A stretch of 64,000 nt of DNA from Budorcas taxicolor (GCF_023091745.1 NC_068930.1:10624262-10688261), one strand, 5' to 3'. Positions 1-10,535 are shown, counted from the stretch's first letter. The notes: generated from the letters alone by a model not told the origin. Numbers and translations: made by a program.

Positions 1-1399
1 GGTTAGAACAGGCGCTCTAAAACCCGTGAGACCCGGTTCATGTCCAGTTCCAACACTGCTGTTTGCAGGCACTTGACTTTGAGTTTCCTAACCCCTCTGA
101 GCCTCACCTGAGGGGAAAAAAAAAAACCAGGTGCTTGGTAGGTGCTTGGGCATGTGGTTCTGGAGAATATTGCTTTAAAACAGTAACAGTCTCATGTTCC
201 TCTCCTACTCTGAAGCATGGTGGCCACTGATGGTCTGTAGGGTGTGGCCCTAGAGGCCTGCATGGCGGGAGGTGCTCTATGTCTCAGGTGCTGTCTCCTC
301 CTCCAGGCTGTAGGTGTCTTAAGTCAGGGTCTAACTTGCATCCCTCTGGTGGCTTAATTTTGCACTCTGTTCATATTAGCTATTCAGCATGTGGGTTGGA
401 TGACCATGTGCTTCAGAACTGTGGCCTCTGGAGGGCCCTGAACCACCCTGCTGCTCCCCTATCCTCGGTGCTGGCAGATGAGGAGGCTGAGCAAGCAGGG
501 CACACGGGCCACCGTCCCCCGCCAAGGTCACCGATCCTTGCTCCTTCAAGTCCTTCTCAGGAGAGCTCCCCACTGCCACAGCCCCCCTGCCGCCCCGTGC
601 CAGGTGACGGGTGGCAACCAGCTCTCCCTCACCCAGCTTTTAAAAGTTGATTGTTTTATTTAAAGATATTTAAATAAAAAAGGGTTTAGCTCCATTAAGA
701 AATCTTAGGCAAGGTGAAAGGTTTAAAAATCTTGGGAGCTTCTGGGCAGGTGAAAGTGTGTGCCTTGATCAGGTATGGTTGTCCTCACAAGCCTGGGAGG
801 AGGAAGCAAGGAACATGACGGTCGGCTAACGCTCCCTGATGGAAAAGGACCACGTGCGATGGGTAGGAGCGTGTCCCCACTCACACTGGGAGGTGGCGGA
901 CAGGATGGTAGTGGTCAATGTGGGGAAGAAAGGCAGACATTTCCCATGCAAACCGGAGCAGGAAGTTTGGCAAGGGAGCTCCCAGGAAGAAACAGGGTGT
1001 TAGCAAGAGCTCCCATTGTGTCCTTGACAAAAGCCAGCAAATAACAAGGGCTTTTCATACTTCTTTGGAATCCCAGAGAAACACCTGAAGCAGGTGGAGG
1101 AAGTCTTTGGAAATGACCGAAAAGCTTCAGACACTTTGGGTAAAGCAGATGAGTGAAATGAGCTGTTTCAGCAAAACTGCGTAAAGACTAGGTTAAGAGG
1201 ATGTTGAGGGCTCCATATGACAGACAGGGGACCCAAGGTGGGGCAGGGGCTCATGCAGCTAGTAACTGAAGAAGCTGGACTGTGAGCCCCGCCTGGCGCT
1301 GAGCCCTGTCTTCTCTCACACCGGGTCCACAGGGCCGTGTCCAAAGTGCTTCCTGTTTCGTCTCCCTGTCGGCACTGGTTTATGTCTGTAGAGGTGGCG
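1..1399. other. No gene recognised; GC-moderate unique DNA
   Basis: Mostly unique-looking sequence, with a short A-tract at 115-126 and an AT-rich stretch around 655-690. Open frames here are short and without recognisable domains. It could be upstream of, or intronic in, the FAM169B gene. Confidence 0.5.
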
Positions 1400-1521
1400 T
1401 CTGTGAAGAGTGAAAGTTATGTGTTGAGATTTATTTCTCGCACGTGGATGTCCGTTTGTTCCAGCACCGTTTGTTAGAAAGACTGTCTGCGTTCTCCTGT
1501 CTTGCACTTGCTCCTCCGTCA

Positions 1522-1644
1522 TGGGTGTGTACTCAGTCGTGTCTAACGCTCTGCGACCCCGTGAACTGCAGCCCTCCAGGCTCCTCTGTCCATGGGATTC
1601 TGTCCACGCAAGAATACTGGAGTGGGTTGCCAGTTCCTTCTCCA
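1522..1644 (-). mobile_element. Bov-A type SINE fragment
   Basis: The reverse complement carries the ruminant SINE body (actcagtcgtgtc, gcaagaatactggagtggg). It is flanked by a 12-bp target-site duplication, gctcctccgtca (1510-1521) and gctcctctgtca (1645-1656), with one mismatch. Confidence 0.88.
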
Positions 1645-2124
1645 GCTCCTCTGTCAAAGCTGACTATGTAGAAGTTGACTACATTCATGTAGGTCTGTTT
1701 CTGGGCTCTACATTCTGTTCCATTGATCTGTCTGTTCACCTGATGCCGTACTGTCTGGGTTACCGCAACCTGGAAATTGGGTAGTGTCCATTCTCCAGGT
1801 TTGTTCTCTTCTAGTATCGTCTTTTGCCTCTCTTGGTAAACCTCAGAATCATTTCAGGGAAATCCACAAAATAACTTCTTGGAATTTTCATTTGGATTGT
1901 ATTGCATCTATACGTCAAGTTGGGAAGAACTGGCATTTTGATACTATTGAAGCTTCCTATTCAAGAACACTGAATATCTCTTTATTTAGTTTTTGTTTGA
2001 TTTTGTTCATCACAGTTTTGTAAATAATTTTCCTTGTATAGCTTTTATACATATTTTCTTAGATTATTAAATGTAAGTATTTCATTTAGTATAAGCCTAA
2101 GTATCTCATTTTTGGGGGGTGCTA

Positions 2125-2853
2125 ATGATGAAAGTGAAAGAGGAGAGTGAAAAAGTTGGCTCAAAGCTCAGCATTCAGAAAACTAAGATCATGGCATCTG
2201 GTCCCATCATTTCATGGGAAATAGATGGGAAAACAGTGGAAACAGTGTTAGACTTTATGTTTTTGGGCTCCAAAATCACTGCAGATGGTGATTGCAGCCA
2301 TGAAATTAAAAGACACTTACTCCTTGGAAGAAATGTTTTGACCAACCTAGATAGCATATTAAAAAGCAGAGATATTAGTTTGCCAACAAAGGTCCATCTA
2401 GTCAAGGCTATGGTTTTTCCAGTGGTCATGTATGAATGTGAGAGTTGGATTGTGAAGAAAGCTGAGCACCAAAGAATTGATGCTTTTGAACTGTGGTGTT
2501 GGAGAAGACTCTTGAGAGTCCCTTGGACTGCAAGGAGATCCAACCAGTCCATCCTAAAGGAGATCAGTCCTGAGTGTTCATTGGAAGGAATGATGCTAAA
2601 GCTAAAACTCCAGTCCTTTGGCCACCTCATGTGAAGAGTTGGCTCATTGGAAAAGACCCTGATGCTGGGAGGGATTGGGGGCAGGAGGAGAAGGGGATGA
2701 CAGAGGATGAGATGGCTGGATGGCATCACCAACTCCATGCATATGAGTCTGAGTGACCTCCGGGAGTTGGTGATGGACAGGGAGGCCTGGCGTGCTGCGA
2801 TTCATGGGGTCACAGAGAGTCAGACACAACTGAGTGACTGAACTGAACTGAAC
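2125..2853 (+). mobile_element. BovB LINE, 5'-truncated, with ORF2 C-terminal remnant
   Basis: The + strand encodes the C-terminal part of the BovB reverse transcriptase protein from 2119 to about 2634 (blocks KTKIMASGP, FLGSKITADGDCSHEIKR, RRLLRVPWTARRSNQSILKE). A stop at 2632 and frame changes end the frame. The 3' end has the typical 'gactgaactgaactgaa' tail. It sits inside an antisense L1 that resumes immediately after it. It is a dead copy, not a host gene. Confidence 0.92.
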
Positions 2854-3159
2854 ATAAATGGTATTGTTTGTAATTTCAAATTCCGCTTGTCCATTGCTGG
2901 CATGTAGGGGAGTGATGGGCTTCTACACGTTAGCCGTGTTTGCTGCAACCTTGCTATAATCGATGTTTGCCCTTCTGCCTCTCCCATGTTTAAGCCTCGC
3001 CCAGCACACTGCTTGAGGTGTCCTGAGTGGCCTTGGATTTGCCTGGCTCTGTGCCTCTTCTCAAGGATTAACCTGCCCTCGCCTGTCATCTCTGCCTGTT
3101 CTGACGCCTTACCCGGCGATCCAGAACTTGATCTGGCCAGCTTCCTATGGACACTTCCC

Positions 3160-3712
3160 CAGTTCAGTTTAGTTCAGCCGCTCAGTCGTGTCTGACTCTT
3201 TGCGACCCCATGGACCGTAGCACGCCAGGCCTCCCTGTCCATCACCACCTCCCAGAGTTTACACAAACTCATGTCCATCGAGTCAGTGATGCCATCCAAC
3301 CATCTCATCCTTTGTCATCCCCTTCTCCCACCTTCAATCTTTCCCAGCATCAGGGTCTTTTCCAATGAGTCAGCTCCTTGCATCAGGTGGCCAAAGTATT
3401 GGAGTTTCAGCTTCAGCATCAGTCCTTCCAACGAATATCCAGGAATGATTTCCTTTAGAATGGACTGGTTGGATCTCCTTGCTGTCCAAGGGACTCTCAA
3501 GAGTCTTCTCCAACACTTCAGTTCATAAGCATCAATTCTTCTGTGCTCTGCTTTCTTTATTGTCCAACTCTCACATCCACACATGCCTACTGGAAAAACC
3601 ATAGCCTTGACTAGATGGACCTTTGTTGGCAAAGTAATGTCTCTGCTTTTAAATATGCTCTCTAGGTTGATCATAGCTTTCCTTCCAAGGAGCAAGCATC
3701 TTCTAATTTCTC
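3160..3712 (-). mobile_element. BovB LINE 3' fragment, antisense
   Basis: The sequence starts with the reversed BovB tail 'gttcagtttagttcagccgc' and runs back through the RT C-terminus (LPTKVHLVKAMVFPVGM and RRLLRVPWTARRSNQSILKE on the minus strand). It is truncated at about 3712. Its 3' end faces the 3' end of the + strand BovB at 2853. Confidence 0.9.
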
Positions 3713-4885
3713 AGCCCCTCAGCAGAACTGACCCTTCCTCTGGGTCCTCTGGACTCTGGCTCCCAGCTTGATTCCAGAATCTATCACATCCTGCCCCATA
3801 TTGCAGCAGCCTATTTAGCTCTCTCTTCTCTGCAGGCTACCGATTTCCAGGGGCAAGGATGCAGACTTACTCAGTGGCTTCTGGGGAGCTGGGCCATTTG
3901 TGCGTCCGGAAACTCAGCCCCAGCTGGTAGAATTCAGTTCATCCTGCTGAGCCTTGATGAAGCCAGGCCACTGGGAGTCAGCCTCACTGTCTTAACTTGT
4001 TTGGGAAACCTTGGGGTGTCACAGAATACAATCCATTACTGGCATCTTCTTTGTGGTCACCTGTCACTTGGGGGAAGATGGGCACTAAATCAGAGCAGTG
4101 AGGCTGGCCTGCCACCCGCAGTGCCCTGTGGACTGCTGACACCACGGCTCAGTCATTTGCAGGGGTCCATTCTCCCAGGTCCTACGTGGTGGAGAGCCAA
4201 AGGGTTCTGCTCAGGGTTCTATTTGTCTTTTAAATCTACAGATGTGCGGTTTCTACTTTGTGCCTCTCGGAAACTGCTGGCCCCAGTGTCTCGGAAGTGA
4301 TGCCCCGAGGCTGGCTCTGCGGTCCTTGCTGAGCTGGGAACAGCTGCTCTCCAAGGGCTCCGCCCCGTTCCTCCTGCCTGTCTCCTCTTGACTGGGTCGC
4401 AGGCTTTTTGGATCAAAAGCTGCTGTTCTTTGGAAGGCTGATTCTCTTTTTCAAGAGTCGTTTTTTGAGACAATGCATTTTAAGCCTATTAAATTTGATC
4501 AGACTTCACCTTCATTGTTATGTATACTTAACAGCTTAAGATTAGTTTTGAAAAAACAAAAAATTCCATCTATTCTGTGACAACTTGTGTGGCTAATTAA
4601 TGCTCTGCAGTGCACCGTGAAACTTTGCAAGGCACCACACAAACAGCAAGTCGTAACACATTTCCTGTTTGAAACTGTCTCGGTAAATTGAACATCTGTA
4701 TTATAAGTAATACACCATGTTAGTAAATGGAACATCTTTTATTGATTTACCTTGTTAAGTGGGAAAATAATCCTTATGGTTTTATAAGCCTCCTGAAAGT
4801 TCCAGTAGGTGCCATTTGGAGCATGAATTTAGTTGAATAAATGAAGGCAGATGTTAAGCATTTAATTGGCTCTTCTCTCTCTCAG
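3713..4885. other. Unique intronic or upstream DNA
   Basis: No coding exon or repeat was recognised up to the FAM169B acceptor. The last 100 bp become pyrimidine-rich as expected before a splice acceptor. No in-frame ATG-containing first exon was identified. Confidence 0.45.
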
Positions 4886-4951
4886 TTGGCTCTATCAATT
4901 TTGTAACTGTTGTTGGAGAAGACGAGATTCACCACCGGTATGAAACTGACA
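4886..4951 (+). CDS. FAM169B: FAM169B exon (N-terminal part of core)
   Basis: A 66-nt exon follows a pyrimidine-rich acceptor (tcttctctctctcag) and ends at a strong gtgagt donor at 4952. It has 2 nt of a split codon, 21 codons reading GSINFVTVVGEDEIHHRYETD, and 1 nt over. That leftover A joins TT of the next exon to give Ile with the frame open. In the family this position holds a segment of the type (S/N)-x-x-FVxxxG just before the 'VAVYV..WW' strand. A second possible donor, gtatga, lies at 4938, but its phase does not fit the next exon directly. This is the least certain exon: it is short, and about ten residues present in FAM169A between this block and the next appear to be missing. Confidence 0.62.
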
Positions 4952-5425
4952 GTGAGTTAGATGCTATTGGGTTTTGGAAAGAAGCAACTGGCTGTGAGAG
5001 TTAGTGCTCAATAATAGCTGATGTCATCATTTGGTCTTCGATTCCTCCAAGAACAGAGAGGAATAGGGAGGAAGGTGGTGGCAGCTTAAGTCGATTGCCT
5101 CACAAAATTTGTTTTAAAGTCTTGAGCCTGACGTTAAATGTTCAAGGAACTTTTGTTTTCTACTCTGGGTTGTTTTCCTTCAATTCTCCAGCTAAAAAGG
5201 TTTGACTGGGAAGTAGTATTTTTTTTTAATCTTGTGGCTCCTGGACCCCTGGAGGCTCAGATACCTGTCTTGAGAAGCAGGTATAAAAATGGCAATAAAA
5301 GTAGTATAAAAAGATAGTGGAGGAGGACTGAGCTATGGTACATTCAGACAATGGAGTATTTTAGCACTGAATACAGTGCTGAAAATGATTTTCAGCTATG
5401 AAATATCTGTGTCTTTATGAAAAGA
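4952..5425 (+). other. Intron of FAM169B, no gene seen
   Basis: Intronic sequence after the gtgagt donor, with a T-tract at about 5220. Nothing else was recognised before the SINE cluster. Confidence 0.5.
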
Positions 5426-6033
5426 CATGTGCTCAGTCGTGTCTGACTCTTTGTGACCCCTTGGACTGTAGCCCCCCAGGCTGCTCTTGTCCATGGAATT
5501 TTTCAGGCGAGAATACTGGAGTGGGTTGCTGTGCCCTCCTCCAGGGGATCTTCCTGACCCAAGGATGGAACATGTGTGTCTTATGTCTCCCGCAGATTCT
5601 TGACCACCAGCATCACCTGGGAAGCCCCATGAACACACACGAGAAAGTGAAAGTCGCTCACTCGTCTGACTCTTTGTGACCCCATGGACTATACAGTCCG
5701 TGGAATTCTCCAGGCCAGAATACTGGAGTGGGTAGCTTTTCCCTTCTCCAGGGGATCTTCCCAACCCAGGGATCGAAGCCAGGTCTCCCGCATTGCTGCT
5801 GCTGCTGCTAAGTCACTTCAGTCATATCCGACTCTGTGTGACCCCAGAGATGGCAGCCCACCAGGCTCCCCTGTGCAGGTAGATCTTTTACCAGCTCAGC
5901 CACAAGGGAAGCCCAAGAATACTGGAGTGGGTAGCCTATCCCTTGTCCAGGGGATCTTCCCCACCCAGGAATTGAACAGGGGTCTCCTGCATTGTAGGTG
6001 GATTCCTTACCAACTGAGCTATGAGGGAAGCCC
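5426..6033 (-). mobile_element. Cluster of Bov-tA/BOV-A2 SINEs, nested
   Basis: At least three antisense ruminant SINE pieces lie head to tail: 5426-5628 ending in 'gggaagcccc'; 5641-5795 plus 5872-5914, apparently one Bov-tA split by a BOV-A2 half at 5796-5871 that starts with a ctg tract; and 5914-6033 ending in 'gagggaagcccc'. Confidence 0.85.
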
Positions 6034-6072
6034 CATGAACAGACATAGAGCAAACTTAAACGCATTTCACTG

Positions 6073-6292
6073 TTAGTTCAGTCGATCAGTTGTGTCTGGC
6101 TCTTTGCGACCCTGTGGACTGCGGCACTCCAGGCTTCTCTGTCCATCACCAACTCCCGGAGCTTACTCAAACTCATGTCCATTGAGTCAGTGATGCCATC
6201 CAACCATTTCATTCTCTGTTGTCCCCTTCTCCTCCGACCTTCAATCTTTCCCAGCATCAGGGTCTTTTCAATGAGTCAGCTCTTTGCTTCAG
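6073..6292 (-). mobile_element. BovB LINE 3' end fragment, antisense
   Basis: The reversed BovB tail 'gttcagtcgatcagttgtgt' is followed by 'catcaccaactcccggagc' and 'cagcatcagggtcttttc', the standard 3' end of BovB. The fragment is only about 220 bp. Confidence 0.9.
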
Positions 6293-6737
6293 GAAGAAAC
6301 TAATCTGAAAACGCCACATACTGTATGGCTCCAACTATATGGCCTTCTGGAAAAGGCAAAACTAAGGAGAGAGGAAAAAGATCAGTGGTTGCCAGGGGTA
6401 GGAGGTAGTAAGAAGGGGTGAGCAGGCAGAGCACAGAGAGCTTTCAGGGCAACGGAAAGACTCTGTGTGATATCGTAGTGATAGGTACGTGTGATGATTC
6501 ACTGGTCCAAACCCATAGAGTGTACAGGAGTGAACCCTGATGGAAACGTCGGGCGATCACGAAGTGTCAGTTTAGGTCCATCAGTTGTAACAAATGTCCC
6601 ACCCTGCTGGGAGATGATGGTAACAAGGGTTGTGTGTCTGGGGAGGGGGAATATGGGAAATCTCTGTTCGCTCCTCTCAATTTTGCCATGAACCTAAAAC
6701 TTCTCTTTTAAAAGCACTTAACTTGCTTTAAAAAATA
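6293..6737. other. Possible old L1 3' remnant, otherwise unremarkable
   Basis: The segment around 6300-6720 ('tatggctccaactatatgg', 'cagtggttgccagggg') resembles the sense-strand 3' part of old L1 elements. No host coding signal was seen. Confidence 0.45.
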
Positions 6738-7157
6738 ATTCTGTTTATTTATTTCTGGCTGTGCTGGGTCTTTGTTGCTGCAAGGGTTTTTCTCTGGTTG
6801 CGGAGAGTGGGGGTTACTCTCTCGCTGCGGCGGGCAGGCTTCTTGCTGCGGTGGGCAGGCTTCTCGCTGCAGGCTGCTCGCTGCGGCGGGCAGCCTACTT
6901 GCTGCGGTGGGAAGGCTTCTTGCTGTGGTGGCTTCTCCTGTTGCAGAGCATGGGCTCCCGGGCACGCAGGCTTCAGTAGCTGCAGCACGTGGGCCCCGTG
7001 GTTGTGGCTCCCGGGCTCCAGAGCACAGGCCCAATAGCTATGGTGCAGGGGCTTAGTTGCCCTGCAGCATCTGGGGTCTTCCTGGATCAGGGAGCAAACC
7101 CATGTCTCCTGCATTGGCGGGCAGACTAGTCACCCCTGAGCCACGAGGGAAGCCCTA
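6738..7157 (-). mobile_element. CHR (cetartiodactyl tRNA-derived) SINE, antisense, expanded
   Basis: The reversed consensus is clear: 'ggctgtgctgggtctttgtt', repeated 'gcttctcgctgc', 'gtctcctgcattggcggg' and 'ccacgagggaagccc'. At about 420 bp it is longer than most copies because of an internal tandem expansion at 6824-6943. Frames open on both strands here are by-products of the repeat. Confidence 0.88.
6824..6943. repeat. 21-bp internal tandem repeat within CHR SINE
   Basis: The word gctgcgg or a one-base variant recurs at 6824, 6845, 6866, 6880, 6901 and 6922. Spacings are 21, 21, 14, 21 and 21 bp. Units alternate with ggcaggcttctt-like text. Confidence 0.85.
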
Positions 7158-7648
7158 AAACTCCCCTTAAAAAACAATCTTAAAAAAAAAAATTTGCCAG
7201 AAAGCAGCCAAAGTGACTTTAGTGTTTTAAAATGTGATTTTTAAGCCACGAAAGGAGAGCTGCCCTGTTGGGAGATAAGAGGCAGAGGCCATGACTGGAT
7301 TTGCCTTTGGAGCAGCCCTTTAGGATGGAAAGATTGGCAGTGGAGACTGGGACAGGGGACGGGTGGGGACAGACCAGCCGGCATCCGGAGCTCTGGGGGG
7401 TGGATCCTGTCGGGAGGCGGCAGGTGGAACGATGGGGCCTGGCTGCTGCAGCAAGAGCAGGGAGGAACTGGCGTGTTAATTAGCAGATGCTGAGTGCCCC
7501 TGCCTGCCTGGTCCTGAGCTGGGTGTTCCACATCTGATCCTCATCCGAACTCGTCAGCCACCTCGGCTGATCAGCCTGGGTAGCTCCGATGAGAAAGCTG
7601 GCGCCTGGTGAGACTGAGGGTGTTCCAGATCACCTCTACTAAGCAGCA
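7158..7648. other. Intronic DNA, possible weak MIR trace
   Basis: GC-rich intronic sequence. The segment 7530-7610 ('catctgatcctcatccgaac', 'gatgagaaagctggcgcc') may be a degraded MIR, but this is weak. No exon was recognised. Confidence 0.35.
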
Positions 7649-7855
7649 GGTGTTAGTCGCTCAGTCATGTCTGATTCTTTACAAATCCATGGACTGTAGC
7701 CTGCCAGGCTCCTCTGCCCGTGGGATTCTCCAGGCAAGAATACTGGAGTGGGTAACCATTCCCTTCTCCGGGGGATCTTCCTGACCCAGGGATCAAACTC
7801 GGATCTCCTGCATTGCAGGTGGATTCTTTATTGTCTGAGCCACCAGGGAAGCCCC
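7649..7855 (-). mobile_element. Bov-tA SINE, antisense
   Basis: It reads from 'gttagtcgctcagtcatgtc' to the tRNA-like head 'gagccaccagggaagccccc'. It is full length for the family at about 205 bp. Confidence 0.93.
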
Positions 7856-8605
7856 CATGTCCAAACTCAGAGTGGGTGGAATCAACAGGTCTCAGTGACT
7901 GTCTCAGAACATGGGGGCAGGAGTGGGGTAGGAGAGATGTCTCTACCCTCCCTCTCCTGTAGGTCCTAGCCCCAGAGTTCTCTTATCCAAGACCCCCACC
8001 ACCCCTGCACAATTTGCCCCATCTGCAACTGACCCATCTTAGAAAGAGCATTAAGCTTGGAGTCCTGGGTCTGAGGGCCAGACCTGACCTCAGCCCTCCC
8101 TGCTGGTTGCCTTTCCTTCTCAGAATGTCAGTGTCTTCAGAAGAATGCAGATGTCAATTTCATTGTGAGAATGGAAGAAAAGCATGTAAAAGAAGCCAGT
8201 GCCAAACCCAGCACCCAGGATAATGAGGGCTCATTCCATGCCCTTAGATAATGTTGGGTTTGCCTACATTTGCGGAGTTCCAAGTTGGGTTATATAGTTG
8301 GACTTTAAAAAAAGAAATATAATTCTCATCCATTGAATTTGTCAGTACTACCTGCACCCAACAGCCCTGGGGTACATCCTGTGTTGGGGTCGTTAGGCCG
8401 TCTCTGCAGACACCTGTGAAGTCCTTTCAGGTGAGAGTGGTCGCTCCGTCCTGGTGAGTGCTCTCAGACAACTCATCCTAGAAACATCATCTCTTTTCTC
8501 ACGCATGAACTGTCCTTTGCATCTTGACAGTGGCTGCAAGCTGGTAAAGCTGCCCCTTTGATGGCCATGTGCACCGCCTCATTTTCTCTTGGCTTTCTCT
8601 TTCAG
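7856..8605 (+). other. FAM169B intron, no repeat or RNA gene recognised
   Basis: Unique-looking intron ending in the pyrimidine tract and acceptor of the 8606 exon. Nothing further can be supported. Confidence 0.45.
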
Positions 8606-8691
8606 TTGTGGCTGTTTATGTGAAGCAGTCCTGGTGGACCACTGAAGATGTACTAAGGACCTCTGATCCTTCAAGGGAAGGTCTGATGAAG
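8606..8691 (+). CDS. FAM169B: FAM169B exon (WW-x-x-x-D segment)
   Basis: An 86-nt exon lies between acceptor ttctctttcag and donor gtgagg. After a 2-nt split codon it encodes 28 residues beginning VAVYVKQSWWTTEDVLRTSD and ending PSREGLMK, phase 0 at the end. The paired tryptophans, the acidic residues after them and the R-T-S-x-P-S-R-x-G-L block are the recognisable FAM169 signature. It lies in otherwise ordinary intronic DNA, with a Bov-tA SINE about 750 bp upstream and a MaLR-type LTR starting about 100 bp downstream. No stop interrupts the frame. Confidence 0.85.
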
Positions 8692-8789
8692 GTGAGGCAT
8701 TGCAAACTTAAGTGGATACTGTGAAACGGGTTGTAAAGGTCAGTGCACTTATTATCATGTTAGTAAGTTAGTCTGCCCCTGTGGATTCA

Positions 8790-9196
8790 TTTTATAGGAC
8801 TGCTCTAACAAAGTGCCAGCAGACGGGGTGGTCTAAACAACAGAAATGTGTTATTTCCCAGTCCCAGAGGCTGGAGTCCAAAAGCACGGTGTTGGCGGGG
8901 TCAGTTTCTTCCAAGGCCGGTGAGGGAGAATCTGCCCCAGGCCTGTCTCCTAACTTCAGCTTTCCTTGGCTTATCAGTGGTGCTCTCCCCGTATATTCCC
9001 ATCCTCATGCCTCTGTCCCTGTCCAAATTCCCCTTTTCTATATGGACACCTGTCATGTTGGATTAGGGCCCACCCTAATGACCTCATCTTGATGTGGTTA
9101 AGACTCTTTTTCCAAATGAATCACATTCACAGCACTGGGGGTTAGGACTTTAATATCTTTTTGGTGGGCACCGTTTCATCTATAATACCCCACCTT
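8790..9196 (-). mobile_element. MaLR-type (MLT1-like) solo LTR, antisense
   Basis: It reads 'ctctaacaaagtgccagcag', 'tctaaacaacagaaatgtg', 'cctaatgacctcatcttgat' and 'actgggggttaggactttaa'. This is the reverse of an old mammalian LTR that also occurs at 36884-37240 and, in sense orientation, at 42920-43352. The family name is from memory. No internal retroviral genes are seen. Confidence 0.65.
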
Positions 9197-9353
9197 CAAG
9201 AAAAAGTGTTAATGGCTATATGTAACAGACAGCTGGCTATTGGTAAATCTCTCTCGCCTTCCTGAGTGGCCTCTGTCTTAATTCTGAAACATTAATCCAC
9301 ATCATCTCTCTAGTGTGTAGGGAAGTTTTATTACATTCCAGTAGATTTATTGG

Positions 9354-9546
9354 GCTTCCCTGGCAGTGCAGAGGTTAAAGCGTCTGCCTGCAATGTGGGA
9401 GACCTGGGTTCGATCCCTGGGTTGGGAAGATCCCCTGGAGAAGGAAATGTCAACCCACTCCAGTATTCTTGCCTGGAGAATCCCATGGATGGAGGAGCTT
9501 GGTGGGCTACAGTCCACAGGTCGCAAATAGTTGGACATGACTGAAT
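9354..9546 (+). mobile_element. Bov-tA SINE with 32-bp target duplication
   Basis: It runs from 'gcttccctggcagtgcagag' to 'tcgcaaatagttggacatga'. It is flanked by an exact 32-bp direct repeat at 9322-9353 and 9547-9578 (starting gaagttttattaca, ending gatttattgg). Confidence 0.95.
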
Positions 9547-9584
9547 GAAGTTTTATTACATTCCAGTAGATTTATTGGTACTTA

Positions 9585-9765
9585 CTATGAGTTCGATATT
9601 GTGCTAGATGCTGGCCTGTGTATTACCTAGACTTTTGACAGGGATTATCTGACTTCAGAATCTTTAAGGTATTTGGTTTGTAGACAAAGAAATTGAAGCT
9701 GAGCCACATAGTTAGTAAGTGATTTAACTGGACACAAACTCTATCCTCTCTGATGGCAGGCCTGG
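9585..9765 (+). mobile_element. MIR-like SINE fragment
   Basis: 'gacaaagaaattgaagctg', 'agttagtaagtgatttaact' and 'ctatcctctctgatggcag' follow the MIR core pattern (gaggaaactgaggc, agtaagtggc). Confidence 0.55.
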
Positions 9766-10066
9766 TGGGCTTTGAGGTGCTGTGGTTTTACAGAGACTAA
9801 GGATGGCAAGGGTAAAGTTTCCCTGTGGCTAAGGATGTTCAGCATCTTTTCATGTACTCTTTGTCCATTTTGGTGAAAGTAGCTATGAAAATCCTTGGCC
9901 CACTTTTTAATTGGATTGATTTTTTACTGTTGAGTTGTAAGAGTTTTTCCATATTATAGCTGCAAGCTCTTATTGCATATATTGTTAGCAAATATTTGTG
10001 CCCTTTCTATGGGTTATTTTTTTCAAGTATGTTTCAAGGTTATCACTTCCACAAGCTTTGTTGAGG

Positions 10067-10305
10067 TATAAGGTGGCACAAGTGGTAAAGAAGCTGCCTG
10101 CCGAAAAAAAAAAAAGAAACTGCCTGCCAATACAGGAGACGTAAGAGACATGGGTTCAATCCCTGGGCTGGGAAGATCCCCTGGAGATGAGCATGGCAAC
10201 TCACTCCGGTATTCTTGCCTGGAGAATCCCATGGACAGAGGAGCCTGACGGGCTACAGTCCACAGGGTCACAAAGAGTCAGACGTGAGTGAAGTGACTTA
10301 GCACA
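10067..10305 (+). mobile_element. Bov-tA SINE with internal A-tract duplication
   Basis: The body is typical, but near its head the word ctgcctgcc is present twice, separated by a 12-base A run (about 10097-10128). The copy is thus lengthened within the tRNA-like part. Confidence 0.9.
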
Positions 10306-10342
10306 CATGCATGCGATTGACATATAACACTGTGTAAGTTTA

Positions 10343-10535
10343 AGGAGGGCTCAATGGTAGAGAATTGCCTGCCAAGACGTGGGTTCAGTACTTGGGTCTG
10401 GAAGATCCCCTGGAGGAGGAAATGGCAGCCCGCTCTAGGATTCTGGCCTGGGAAATCCCATGGACAGAGGAGCCTGGTGGGCTACATTCTATGGGGTCGC
10501 AAAAGAGTCATATACAACTTAGCGGCTAAAGAACA
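10343..10535 (+). mobile_element. Bov-tA SINE, diverged
   Basis: 'ggctcaatggtagagaattg', 'ctggaagatcccctggagg' and 'ggagcctggtgggctacatt' identify it. It is more diverged than its neighbour at 10067. Confidence 0.87.

Larger units (their letters stand above)
1400..2960 (-). mobile_element. L1M LINE fragment, antisense, split by two insertions
   Basis: Text such as 'gttccagcaccgtttgtt' and 'gaagaactggcattttgata' is typical of old L1 ORF2 read backwards. The element resumes after the BovB insertion with 'aatttcaaattccgcttgtc' (about 2870). It is interrupted by a SINE at 1522-1644 and a BovB at 2125-2853. Boundaries are approximate. Confidence 0.75.

Noticed and set aside
2119..2634. 171-residue protein as a host gene
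   Set aside because: It is the C-terminal part of BovB LINE ORF2, truncated and flanked by the element tail.
9354..9546. tRNA gene in the SINE head
   Set aside because: The tRNA-like 'gttcgatccctgg' box B is part of Bov-tA, which is tRNA-derived; there is no complete cloverleaf. The same applies to all other Bov-tA copies.
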